DNA of 56,578 bases from Arthrobacter sp. Bi26. Its GTDB lineage: Bacteria > Actinomycetota > Actinomycetes > Actinomycetales > Micrococcaceae. Every line of letters begins with the position of its first letter. Positions within the stretch are counted from its first letter, which is position 1. A model generated the notes under the pieces. It made no database searches, was not told the origin of the DNA, and saw nothing but the letters and a program-made list of their open reading frames with translations. The DNA lies in assembly GCF_918697925.1 (NCBI RefSeq), contig NZ_CAKKMF010000026.1:1-56578 (forward strand), given 5' to 3'. Below are positions 35,469 through 41,967 of the stretch, piece by piece. The translations under genes were made by a program, and so were the position numbers.

Positions 35469-36724
35469 TATGTCCCGCGTAGATCAGCCGCAGGGGCGGA
35501 GGATCTCTCAGCCGATCGTGGAGGGCCTGAGCTTCCGAACGCTTCCGGCGGCGGCGAGAACGGCGGCCGTGGCCGCTGCAGCGGCCATGGCGTAGGCCAT
35601 GCCCGTGTAGGTGCCGAGCCAGGCCGCCAGCAGCGGACCCGCGGCCGGGCGACGGCCGTAACGGCTGTGAGCGGTGCCGCGAACAGCCCCTGCAAAGTGC
35701 CAAGATTCTGTGTTCCCCAGCGGTCAGCCACGATGGTGGCCTGCAGCAGGGTCTGGCAACCGCGGACCGCGCCGGCGAGCATTCCCGCCGCGATCAGCGC
35801 CGGCACCGGGCCGGGCAGTGCAGCGAGCAGGAAGGCGGCGCAGGCCGCCGTTCCGGTGATGACCTGCAGCCGGGCGCCGGCCGGGATGGCCGCGAACAGT
35901 AGCCGGCCACCGACCTGACCGGCGCCCACGAGACCGAGACCGAGCGCGGCCGTGGCGTAGTCGGCGCCTTTCTCCGCGAGCAGCGGCATGATGTTCAGCG
36001 TCACCGTGTAAAGCCCCAGGCAGAGCAGGACCATCAGCGCCTGCAGCCCGAGGAATTCCGGGCTTCGCCGGACGATACGCGGCATGGCCCGGTGGACTGT
36101 CGCAAGGGTGCCGGGGGCGGCCGGGGCCCAGTTCCGGTTCAGGTAGCGGGCGTGCAGCGGCACGGCGATGAGTCCCATGATCCCGGCGAGGATGATGAAG
36201 GCGCCCCGCCAGCCGAACGCGGACGTCAGGGCTGCGGTGGCGGGGGCAAAGATGGTGGACGCGAACCCGGCGACAAGGGTCAGGATCGTCAACGGCCGCA
36301 CCCTCGCCGGGCCGTACCAGCGGCTAATGACTGTGAAGGCTGGCTGGTACAGGACGGCGGCCTGCGCGGTACCGGCCAGCAGCCAGGCCGCAATGAACAC
36401 TGCCAGGTTCGGTGCCATCGCCGCCACGACCAGGGCAAGCATGCCGAGCAGGGATCCGCCGATCATCAGCATGCGCGGGCCGGTCCGATCGAGGATCCTG
36501 CCGACGGCGATCCCCGCCGCCGCGGAGACCAGCAGGCCGGCGGAAAAGGCTCCCGTCACCTGGGCCGGGTCCCAGCCGGTGTCCTGGCTGATGGGCCGGA
36601 CCGCCGCGATCAACGCGTAGTAGAGCACGCCCCATCCGGTGGTCTGGGTGATGCACAGCGCGGCAAGGCCGCCGCGCGGTGCACCCTCGGCGACCAGTGT
36701 CCGGGATAACGCCGGGGCGGGCAT
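35468..36724 (-). CDS. MFS transporter in the ars operon, probable C-terminal frameshift
   Basis: As read, 418 residues. The first ~345 are a normal MFS protein (GLAALCITQTTGWGVLYYALIAAVRPISQDTGW, GRILDRTGPRMLMIGG), but the last ~70 (from ARPRVRCWRPG) are Arg/Pro-rich and unlike a membrane protein. Adding one base in the CCC run at 35647-35649 (complement) restores LLAAWLGTYTGMAYAMAAAAA and a stop at 35508, a normal final helix region. So the gene carries a 1-nt deletion, real or a sequencing error. It follows two arsC-type genes on the same strand; an arsenical efflux role (compare ArsK or ArsJ, MFS proteins) is possible but unproven. Confidence 0.8.
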   Translation of the reverse strand: MPAPALSRTLVAEGAPRGGLAALCITQTTGWGVLYYALIAAVRPISQDTGWDPAQVTGAFSAGLLVSAAAGIAVGRILDRTGPRMLMIGGSLLGMLALVVAAMAPNLAVFIAAWLLAGTAQAAVLYQPAFTVISRWYGPARVRPLTILTLVAGFASTIFAPATAALTSAFGWRGAFIILAGIMGLIAVPLHARYLNRNWAPAAPGTLATVHRAMPRIVRRSPEFLGLQALMVLLCLGLYTVTLNIMPLLAEKGADYATAALGLGLVGAGQVGGRLLFAAIPAGARLQVITGTAACAAFLLAALPGPVPALIAAGMLAGAVRGCQTLLQATIVADRWGTQNLGTLQGLFAAPLTAVTAVARPRVRCWRPGSAPTRAWPTPWPLQRPRPPFSPPPEAFGSSGPPRSAERSSAPAADLRGT

Positions 36725-36726
36725 GC

Positions 36727-37149
36727 CTAGTCCCCGGTGAGCTCCGCATACAGCTTCTGCACGCGGGCCCTAATGTCGTCCCGGACCAGGTTCATGCGTT
36801 CCATGCCTTCGATGCCGCGTTCGGAGGGCTCGTCCGTATCCCAGAACTCGAGCCGCTTGCCCTCGCGGGGCTCTAGCTTAGCTTCGTTGCCCAGGACGAT
36901 AACGACGTCGGCCCCGTCCAGGACTTCGTCGGTGACGGGTTTGGGGTGTTCGCCGGTGATGTCGATGCCGAGTTCTGCCAGGGATTCCACGGACTGGGGG
37001 TTCAGCGATTCGGCGGGCTTGGTCCCGGCTGAGTGCACTGTGACGGTCCCGTCTGCAAGCTGGTTCATGAGTCCGGCGGCGAGCTGGGATTTTCCGCCGT
37101 TCTTGCTGCAGACGAACAGGACGCTGGGGGTTTTCGTGGTATCGATCAT
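36727..37149 (-). CDS. arsC: Arsenate-mycothiol transferase-type ArsC (C-X5-K)
   Basis: A 140-residue low-molecular-weight phosphatase-fold protein. The P-loop is CSKNGGKSQ at residues 14-22: the catalytic Cys14 is present, but the position normally Arg in C-X5-R is Lys20. HSAGTKPAESLNPQSVESLAELGIDI and VVIVLGNEAKLE follow, and the redox Cys pair of thioredoxin-coupled ArsC is missing. From memory, the corynebacterial arsenate-mycothiol transferases have a similar NGGKSQ loop; they join arsenate to mycothiol for reduction by mycoredoxin. The start overlaps the upstream arsC stop by four bases, and the MFS gene follows after two bases. Confidence 0.87.
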   Translation of the reverse strand: MIDTTKTPSVLFVCSKNGGKSQLAAGLMNQLADGTVTVHSAGTKPAESLNPQSVESLAELGIDITGEHPKPVTDEVLDGADVVIVLGNEAKLEPREGKRLEFWDTDEPSERGIEGMERMNLVRDDIRARVQKLYAELTGD

Positions 37150-37835
37150 GCGTTGGATTCTTCCTTATCTGAGCTGGGGCTGCTGAGCAGTGATGCGGCC
37201 AGTGCCTTGACCCGCTCGTGAATTTCGTCGCGGATGATCCGGACTGCCGCAACGGGTAGTCCGGCCGGGTCTGCCAGTTCCCAGTCCTCGTAGCGTTTGC
37301 CGGGGTAGATCGGGCAGGAGTCGCCGCAGCCCATCGTGATCACGACGTCCGAGGCACGGACCACATCATCGGTGAGGGGTTTGGGGTAGTCCCGGGTCAG
37401 GTCCAGGCCCATTTCGGACATCGCCGCGACGACGCCGGGGTCCAGTTCCGCCGCCGGCATCGAGCCCGCGGAGCGGACGCGGATCCGGCCCTTGGCCTCG
37501 ACGTTCAACAGCGCGGAGGCCATCTGGGAGCGGCCGGCGTTCTGCACGCAGACAAACAAGACTTCGGGGACCTCCGAGGCGACGGCTCCCTTGGATTTGG
37601 CCAGCGCAGTGAGCCGGTCGTTGGCGAAGTGCTCGGTGGTGGCAGGAAGGTGGGTGGTGATCTTCGCGGTCCGGGCCATGGCCGTGTACGTCTCGAAGAC
37701 GTAGCGTTCGACGGTTTCGGCGGCGAAGATGCCCGCGAACTTGTCGGCCAGACGGTTGCTGATGCGCTGCAGCAGCTCGGTGTTCTCCTGCAGCCTCTGG
37801 CGGGTTTTATACCGGTTTTCGTGGGGTTCAGTCAT
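37146..37835 (-). CDS. arsC: Arsenate reductase ArsC with N-terminal three-helix domain
   Basis: A 229-residue protein. Residues 1-85 are a helical domain (LLQRISNRLADKFAGIFAAETVERYVFETYTAMA), and residues 90-225 an ArsC phosphatase fold with CVQNAGRSQ (Cys96, Arg102), RVRSAGSMPAAELDP and VVITMGCGDSCPIYPGKRYEDW. The GCGDSCP cysteines are the further redox residues of thioredoxin- or mycothiol-linked ArsC. Actinobacterial ArsC enzymes with such an N-terminal helical bundle are known. It lies between the flavoprotein gene and the C-X5-K ArsC gene (ATGA overlap) in a minus-strand operon. Confidence 0.92.
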   Translation of the reverse strand: MTEPHENRYKTRQRLQENTELLQRISNRLADKFAGIFAAETVERYVFETYTAMARTAKITTHLPATTEHFANDRLTALAKSKGAVASEVPEVLFVCVQNAGRSQMASALLNVEAKGRIRVRSAGSMPAAELDPGVVAAMSEMGLDLTRDYPKPLTDDVVRASDVVITMGCGDSCPIYPGKRYEDWELADPAGLPVAAVRIIRDEIHERVKALAASLLSSPSSDKEESNA

Positions 37836-37877
37836 CTCGGCGCTCCAAGGATGTGATTCACGGAAAGGAAATCCGGA

Positions 37878-39251
37878 TCAGTTGCTGTCGCCGGAGCGTC
37901 CGTGGGACAGCCCGGTGGGGAAGCCCACGAGCACCGGCTCGGGAGCGGCGCAGCATGAGGATTCGGACGCAGTGGCGGGTGCTGGGACGTCGCAGCTGGT
38001 GCCGGCGTCAGAGGAGCAGACACCGGTTTCGGGGAGTTCGAGCTGGACTGTGTCGGCCGCCTCGCGGTCACCGGCCAGGGCGGCGACGACTGAGCGGACC
38101 TGTTCGTAGCCGGTGGCGAGCAGGAAGGTCGGCGCCCGGCCGTAGGACTTCATGCCGACGATGTAGAAGTCCTTGTCCGGGTGTGCCAGCAGTGCTGCGC
38201 CGTGCGGGGGGACAGTGCCACAGGAGTGGAATTCCGGGTCGATCAGCGGGCCGAGCTCCACGGGTGCTTCGACGGCCGGGTCAAGGTTCAACCGGAGTTC
38301 GCGCAGGATGTTCAGGTCCGGGCGGAAGCCGGTGCAGGGCACCACGACGTCGGCCTCCAGGGTCCGGCCGTCAACGGAATCGACGCTTACTCCCGAGGCG
38401 AGGGATTTCAGCGAGCCAATGCCAAATCCGGTGTGCAGTTCGATGGTTCCTGCCTCGACGAGGCGGCGCAGGCGGGCGCCGAGCTGGCCGCGGGCGGGCA
38501 GCCCGTCGGCGTCGCCACCGCCGTAGACCTTCTCGGCGGACGCGCCGCGGACCGCCCACAGGATCCGGGTGTTCGGTTCGTCCTTGGCCAGGTCGGCGAG
38601 GCTGATCAGCGTGTTGGCGGCGGAGTGGCCGGCACCGACGACCAGGACACGGCGGCCGGCGAACGAGGCGCGGTCCCGGCCGGTGACGTCCGGCAATGAA
38701 GAGGAAATCCGGTCCGCGGCGGTGTCTTCGCCGACGGCGGGGAGCCCGGAGGTACCCAGCGGGTTGCGGGTGGACCAGGTGCCAGAAGCGTCTATGACCC
38801 CGGCCACGGTGTGGTCGCGGGTTTCTCCGTCCTCGTGCTCGACCCGGACGACGAACGGGGTGGCCTCGCGGTTTCGGGTGTGGGTCTTGTCCATGCCGGC
38901 GCGGGTCACGGCGATGACCCTGGCGCCGGTCTGCAGCCGCGAGCTGATGGCCGGGAGCGCGGCCAGCGGGCCGAGGTAGTTGTCGATGAGTTCCCCGCCG
39001 TAGGGCAGGGCCGTGGGCCGCGGCGGCGCCCAGCCGGCGGCTTCGAGCAGGCGGACGGCGGCGGCATCGATGTTGAACCGCCACGGGGAAAACAGCCGGA
39101 TGTGGCGCCACTGTTCGATGGCGGCACCCGCGGAGGGGCCGGCTTCGAAGATCAGCGGCTCCAATCCGCGTTCGATCAGGTGGGCCGCGGCGGCCAGGCC
39201 CACGGGACCGGCGCCGATCACGGCAACGGGAAGGTTCTTCGCTGAATCCAT
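37878..39251 (-). CDS. FAD/NAD(P)-dependent flavoprotein monooxygenase (ArsO-like) with Cys-rich tail
   Basis: A 457-residue two-dinucleotide-domain oxidoreductase: FAD motif VAVIGAGPVGLAAAAHLIERG at the N-terminus and NADPH motif VLVVGAGHSAANTLISLADL in the middle, as in flavin monooxygenases. Related genes recur in bacterial ars operons, sometimes called arsO. Flavin monooxygenases there can oxidise trivalent organoarsenicals, but this activity is not proven for this subgroup. The last ~50 residues carry an added tail with cysteines (TGVCSSDAGTSCD, SSCCAAPEP) that could hold As(III). It lies between the Cys-rich peptide gene and the long arsC. Confidence 0.82.
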   Translation of the reverse strand: MDSAKNLPVAVIGAGPVGLAAAAHLIERGLEPLIFEAGPSAGAAIEQWRHIRLFSPWRFNIDAAAVRLLEAAGWAPPRPTALPYGGELIDNYLGPLAALPAISSRLQTGARVIAVTRAGMDKTHTRNREATPFVVRVEHEDGETRDHTVAGVIDASGTWSTRNPLGTSGLPAVGEDTAADRISSSLPDVTGRDRASFAGRRVLVVGAGHSAANTLISLADLAKDEPNTRILWAVRGASAEKVYGGGDADGLPARGQLGARLRRLVEAGTIELHTGFGIGSLKSLASGVSVDSVDGRTLEADVVVPCTGFRPDLNILRELRLNLDPAVEAPVELGPLIDPEFHSCGTVPPHGAALLAHPDKDFYIVGMKSYGRAPTFLLATGYEQVRSVVAALAGDREAADTVQLELPETGVCSSDAGTSCDVPAPATASESSCCAAPEPVLVGFPTGLSHGRSGDSN

Positions 39252-39300
39252 TGGTGTCCTCTTTCATCCGTAGTGGTGTTGCGGTTGTTTTCGGTTGGCC

Positions 39301-39324
39301 CTGCCGGCCGGGGTGGGCCGGCAG
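39301..39324. repeat. Hairpin between the Cys-rich peptide and flavoprotein genes
   Basis: CTGCCGGCC (39301-39309) and GGCCGGCAG (39316-39324) form a perfect 9-bp stem with a 6-nt loop, 15 nt after the peptide stop. No T tract follows on the minus strand, so an attenuating or RNA-protecting hairpin is more likely than a full terminator. Confidence 0.6.
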
Positions 39325-39338
39325 GTGCCGGGGTTGGG

Positions 39339-39398
39339 TTAGCAGCAGTCCTGATCCTCGTCGTCGCAGCATCCGTCGCCGCAGCATCCGGTGTTCAT
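39339..39398 (-). CDS. 19-residue Cys-rich micropeptide in the arsenic operon
   Basis: A short frame encodes MNTGCCGDGCCDDEDQDCC and then TAA: six of 19 residues are Cys, arranged as three CC pairs, with six acidic residues and no basic residue. The start is preceded by AAAGGGGGTGAG, matching the anti-16S consensus AAAGGAGGTGAT at 10 of 12 positions, with the GGGGG core 8 nt from the ATG. This is among the best ribosome sites in the window. It sits between arsC (48 bp upstream) and the flavoprotein gene (88 bp downstream), same strand, behind two ArsR operators. Vicinal cysteines bind As(III) or soft metals strongly, so a sensor, scavenger or chaperone peptide is conceivable. I know no described family. 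Confidence 0.7.
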   Translation of the reverse strand: MNTGCCGDGCCDDEDQDCC

Positions 39399-39445
39399 TC
39401 AGCTCACCCCCTTTCCGTCATCTGTCAGACGTGTGGTGCTGCCCC

Positions 39446-39868
39446 TTACTTGGCGGCAGGGGCCAGGGACTCGATCAGGTCCTCGATGCGGCCCTTGATC
39501 TCGTCGCGGATCGGGCGGACGGCTTCCACGCCCTGGCCTGCCGGATCCTCCAGGACCCAGTCCTCGTAGCGCTTGCCCGGGAAGTAGGGGCACTCGTCGC
39601 CGCAACCCATCGTGATCACGACGTCGGATTCCTGCACGGCCTCGGTGGTGAGGATCTTGGGGATCTCGGCGGACATGTCGATGCCGAGCTCGGCCATGGC
39701 CTCGACCGCGGCCGGGTTGACCTTGTCGGCGGGCTGCGAACCGGCGGAACGGACCTCGATCCGTCCCTCACCGAGGGTGGTCAGGAAGGCTGCGGCCATC
39801 TGGGAACGGCCGGCGTTGTGGACGCAAACGAACAGGACGGACGGCTTCTTGGCGGTTTCGGTGCTCAC
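39446..39868 (-). CDS. arsC: Arsenate reductase ArsC (LMW-phosphatase fold)
   Basis: A 140-residue ArsC. The P-loop CVHNAGRSQ has Cys15 and Arg21; EVRSAGSQPADKVNPAAVEAM, then VVITMGCGDECPYFPGKRYEDWVLEDPAG with the extra redox cysteines, follow. It reduces arsenate to arsenite using thioredoxin or mycothiol/mycoredoxin. Its C-terminal part resembles that of the longer ArsC at 37146-37835, suggesting duplication. It is the first gene of a minus-strand operon (arsC, Cys peptide, flavoprotein, long arsC, C-X5-K arsC, MFS), and two ArsR-like operators precede it. GGAGAAAC stands before the start. Confidence 0.94.
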   Translation of the reverse strand: MSTETAKKPSVLFVCVHNAGRSQMAAAFLTTLGEGRIEVRSAGSQPADKVNPAAVEAMAELGIDMSAEIPKILTTEAVQESDVVITMGCGDECPYFPGKRYEDWVLEDPAGQGVEAVRPIRDEIKGRIEDLIESLAPAAK

Positions 39869-39946
39869 GGGGTTTCTCCTGGAATCAATGAGGTGAGTGG
39901 GCGATACAGTCTGGAGTCTTGCGCCCGGTTTGAAGCTCTCAACCGA

Positions 39947-40003
39947 ACATTGATGATGATCGATATAGAGAGTATCGGGCTATAGATTGATGAATGTCAA
40001 TAT
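39947..40003. promoter_or_regulatory. Two ArsR operators before the arsC operon
   Basis: 39947-39966 and 39984-40003 each match the arsR operator ATATTGATGATTATCAATAT at 17 of 20 positions (cores ATTGAT-GATG-ATCGAT and ATTGAT-GAAT-GTCAAT), 37 bp apart. They lie 80-135 bp before the arsC start and link this operon to the arsR gene at 41617. Confidence 0.78.
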
Positions 40004-40031
40004 TTGCTTTCGGCGGGTTTCTGCGACGGAC

Positions 40032-40706
40032 CTAGGCGGCGGTTATGCGGGGTGCAAGGTCATTGATGCGGCGGGAGATGTCGTTGAACGCCTTGTCGAA
40101 GGCTTCTTTGGTGCCCGGGCGCAGCGGGTCCGGCACCGACCAGTGGATTCCACCCAGTCCGGGCAGTTCCTCGTGGGCCTTGTCGCAGACGGTCACGATG
40201 AAGTCGCCCTCGCCTGCCACCTGGTTCAGGGTGCGCGGGGGAAGGTCCGCAAGGTCCAGGCCATGACGGCGGGCGACCTCGATGGCTCCCCGGGCGATTC
40301 GGTCCGCGGGGTGGGTTCCGGCAGAGGTTGACGGGATGTTGCTGACCTGCTGCCAGAGGGCGGCCGCCAGTTGGGACCGGGCGCTGTTGTGCGTGCAGAC
40401 GAACAGGACGCGGTGGGCACCGTGCTCCGCCCCGGGAACGAGGTCGTCCAGGGCGCCGGCGGCGAGGCGGATGTAGCTGCGGCGCCGGTCGGCTTCGGAG
40501 CGGCTGCGCGTTGCCAGGCCGGCATCTTCGAGCGTCCGCAGGTGGTGGGAGAGGAGGTTGGACGGCATGCCCAGCTCTGCTTGCAGTTCCGTCGGGGAAA
40601 AATCCCCGAGGGTGAGCAGGTCGACGATGCGCAGCCGCGCGGCATCAGCGAGGGCCGCGTGCCTGGCTACCCGTCTTCGGAACGAGTCAACTCCTTCAAT
40701 ATTCAT
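40032..40706 (-). CDS. ArsR-ArsC fusion: winged-helix regulator joined to arsenate reductase domain
   Basis: A 224-residue two-domain protein. Residues 1-90 are an ArsR-type winged helix (HAALADAARLRIVDLLTLGDFSPTELQAELGMPSNLLSHHLRTLEDAGL), and residues 95-224 a low-molecular-weight phosphatase fold with CTHNSARSQ (Cys104, Arg110), TSAGTHPADRIARGAI and FIVTVCDKAHEELPG. Such fusions exist in Actinobacteria near ars genes; the phosphatase domain may sense or reduce arsenate. I see no Cys pair in the DNA-binding helix. ATG 40706 lacks a ribosome site and may be leaderless; a TTG at 40742 is possible. It is divergent from the aquaporin gene, with ATTGATTCAAT (40705-40715) over its start. Confidence 0.88.
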   Translation of the reverse strand: MNIEGVDSFRRRVARHAALADAARLRIVDLLTLGDFSPTELQAELGMPSNLLSHHLRTLEDAGLATRSRSEADRRRSYIRLAAGALDDLVPGAEHGAHRVLFVCTHNSARSQLAAALWQQVSNIPSTSAGTHPADRIARGAIEVARRHGLDLADLPPRTLNQVAGEGDFIVTVCDKAHEELPGLGGIHWSVPDPLRPGTKEAFDKAFNDISRRINDLAPRITAA

Positions 40707-40751
40707 TGATTCAATTTTGACTGAGTTAGTTCTTTGGATCAAGCTGTTGCC

Positions 40752-41492
40752 ATGACTTCAAACCAGCCGCCGCTGTGGCGCCGCGCCGTGGCCGAACTGC
40801 TCGGCACCTGCCTGCTCGTATCCATCGTCGTCGGCTCCGGAATCGCCGCCCAGCAGCTTTCCCCCGGTGACGTCGGCCTGCAGCTGCTCCAGAACAGCAC
40901 GGCCACGGTGCTGGGTTTGACGGTGCTGATCCTGATGTTCGGACCGGTAAGCGGCGCGCACTTCAACCCCGCGGTGTCCCTGGTTGACTGGCTCCTGGGC
41001 CGCCGCAGCGGCTCCGGCCTGACCCTGCCGGAGCTGGGCGTCTACACGGCGGCGCAGACGCTCGGCGCTATCGGTGGCAGCGTTCTCGCGAACGCCATGT
41101 TTGACATGGGCACGTCCGTCTCCACCAAGGAGCGCGCAACCGCAGGGCATCTGCTCGGTGAGGTCGTCGCCACTGCTGGGCTCATCCTGTTGATCTTCGC
41201 CCTTGCGGCCACGTCCCGCGGCGCCCTCGCTGCACCTGCGGTGGGTGCGTATATCGGCGCGGCGTACTGGTTCACGTCCTCGACGTCGTTCGCGAACCCG
41301 GCAGTGACGGTGGGGCGGATCTTCAGCGACACCTTCGCCGGCATCGCCCCGGGATCCGTTCCACCATTCATTATTGCTCAGCTGTTCGGCGCCGCAGTGG
41401 GACTTGGCCTGCTCCTCCTGCTGTTCCCGGCCGCGGCCCGCATCGCGGACGACGTCGTTCTCCCGCGCAGTGCCGAACCGGCCAGCTCATAA
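40752..41492 (+). CDS. Aquaglyceroporin (MIP family), AqpS-like
   Basis: A 246-residue six-helix MIP channel with both NPA half-helices: GAHFNPAVSLVDW and SFANPAVTVGRIFSDTFAG. The RRAVAELLGTCLLVSIVVGSG start is typical. Arsenite, As(OH)3, permeates many such channels; in some ars operons (for example rhizobial aqpS) the channel replaces ArsB for downhill arsenite exit after arsenate reduction (known). No ArsB or Acr3 gene is present in this window, so the same arrangement may apply. ATG 40752 is preferred over a TTG 18 bp upstream. Divergent from the ArsR-ArsC fusion, with the ArsR gene downstream. Confidence 0.9.
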   Translation: MTSNQPPLWRRAVAELLGTCLLVSIVVGSGIAAQQLSPGDVGLQLLQNSTATVLGLTVLILMFGPVSGAHFNPAVSLVDWLLGRRSGSGLTLPELGVYTAAQTLGAIGGSVLANAMFDMGTSVSTKERATAGHLLGEVVATAGLILLIFALAATSRGALAAPAVGAYIGAAYWFTSSTSFANPAVTVGRIFSDTFAGIAPGSVPPFIIAQLFGAAVGLGLLLLLFPAAARIADDVVLPRSAEPASS

Positions 41493-41579
41493 GCTGCGCC
41501 GGCACGCGACGGGCCGACCAGTGCCCGCCGTAACCGAGTCTGCGCCGGGGACGCTCCCGACCCGAGGCCTGCGGCTCAT

Positions 41580-41599
41580 ATATTGATGATTATCAATAT
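41580..41599. promoter_or_regulatory. ArsR operator upstream of arsR
   Basis: ATATTGATGATTATCAATAT is an 8+8 bp perfect inverted repeat around GATT, 18 bp before the arsR start. AT-rich dyads like this are typical ArsR sites. Two related copies precede the arsC operon. Confidence 0.85.
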
Positions 41600-41616
41600 C
41601 AGGGCATAATAGACAC

Positions 41617-41967
41617 ATGAACGCCCTGCCTATCCTCGAACCGACCATGGACGGAACCTGCTGCTCGCCGTCAGGAACGCCTGCCCTGGGCGCAGAGGAG
41701 GCCAAGCAGAAAGCGCTGGTCTTCAAGGCGCTGGCCGACCCGAACCGGCTCCGGCTGCTCTCCATCGTCAAAGCCGGCGAGTCAGGGGAGGCATGCGTCT
41801 GTGACCTCACCGGGCCCCTGGACCTGGGCCAGCCTACGATCTCCCATCACCTGAAGATCCTGGTCGAAGCCGGGCTGCTGCACCGTGAAAAGCGCGGCAC
41901 GTGGGCCTACTACTCCCTGGTGCCCGGGGCGCTCGAGGAGACGGCCGGGCTCCTGGCAACCCTGTGA
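41617..41967 (+). CDS. arsR: ArsR-family arsenite-responsive repressor
   Basis: A 116-residue ArsR protein: ALVFKALADPNRLRLLSIVKAGESGEACVCDLTGPLDLGQPTISHHLKILVEAGLLHREKRGTWAYYSLVP carries the winged helix. Candidate As(III) ligands are Cys pairs in ACVCDL (start of the DNA-binding region, the CxC of classical ArsR) and TCCSPSG near the N-terminus. A perfect operator overlaps its promoter region, so autoregulation is likely, and copies before arsC suggest it is the main regulator. Its stop overlaps the GTG of the acetyltransferase gene (GTGA). Confidence 0.94.
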   Translation: MNALPILEPTMDGTCCSPSGTPALGAEEAKQKALVFKALADPNRLRLLSIVKAGESGEACVCDLTGPLDLGQPTISHHLKILVEAGLLHREKRGTWAYYSLVPGALEETAGLLATL

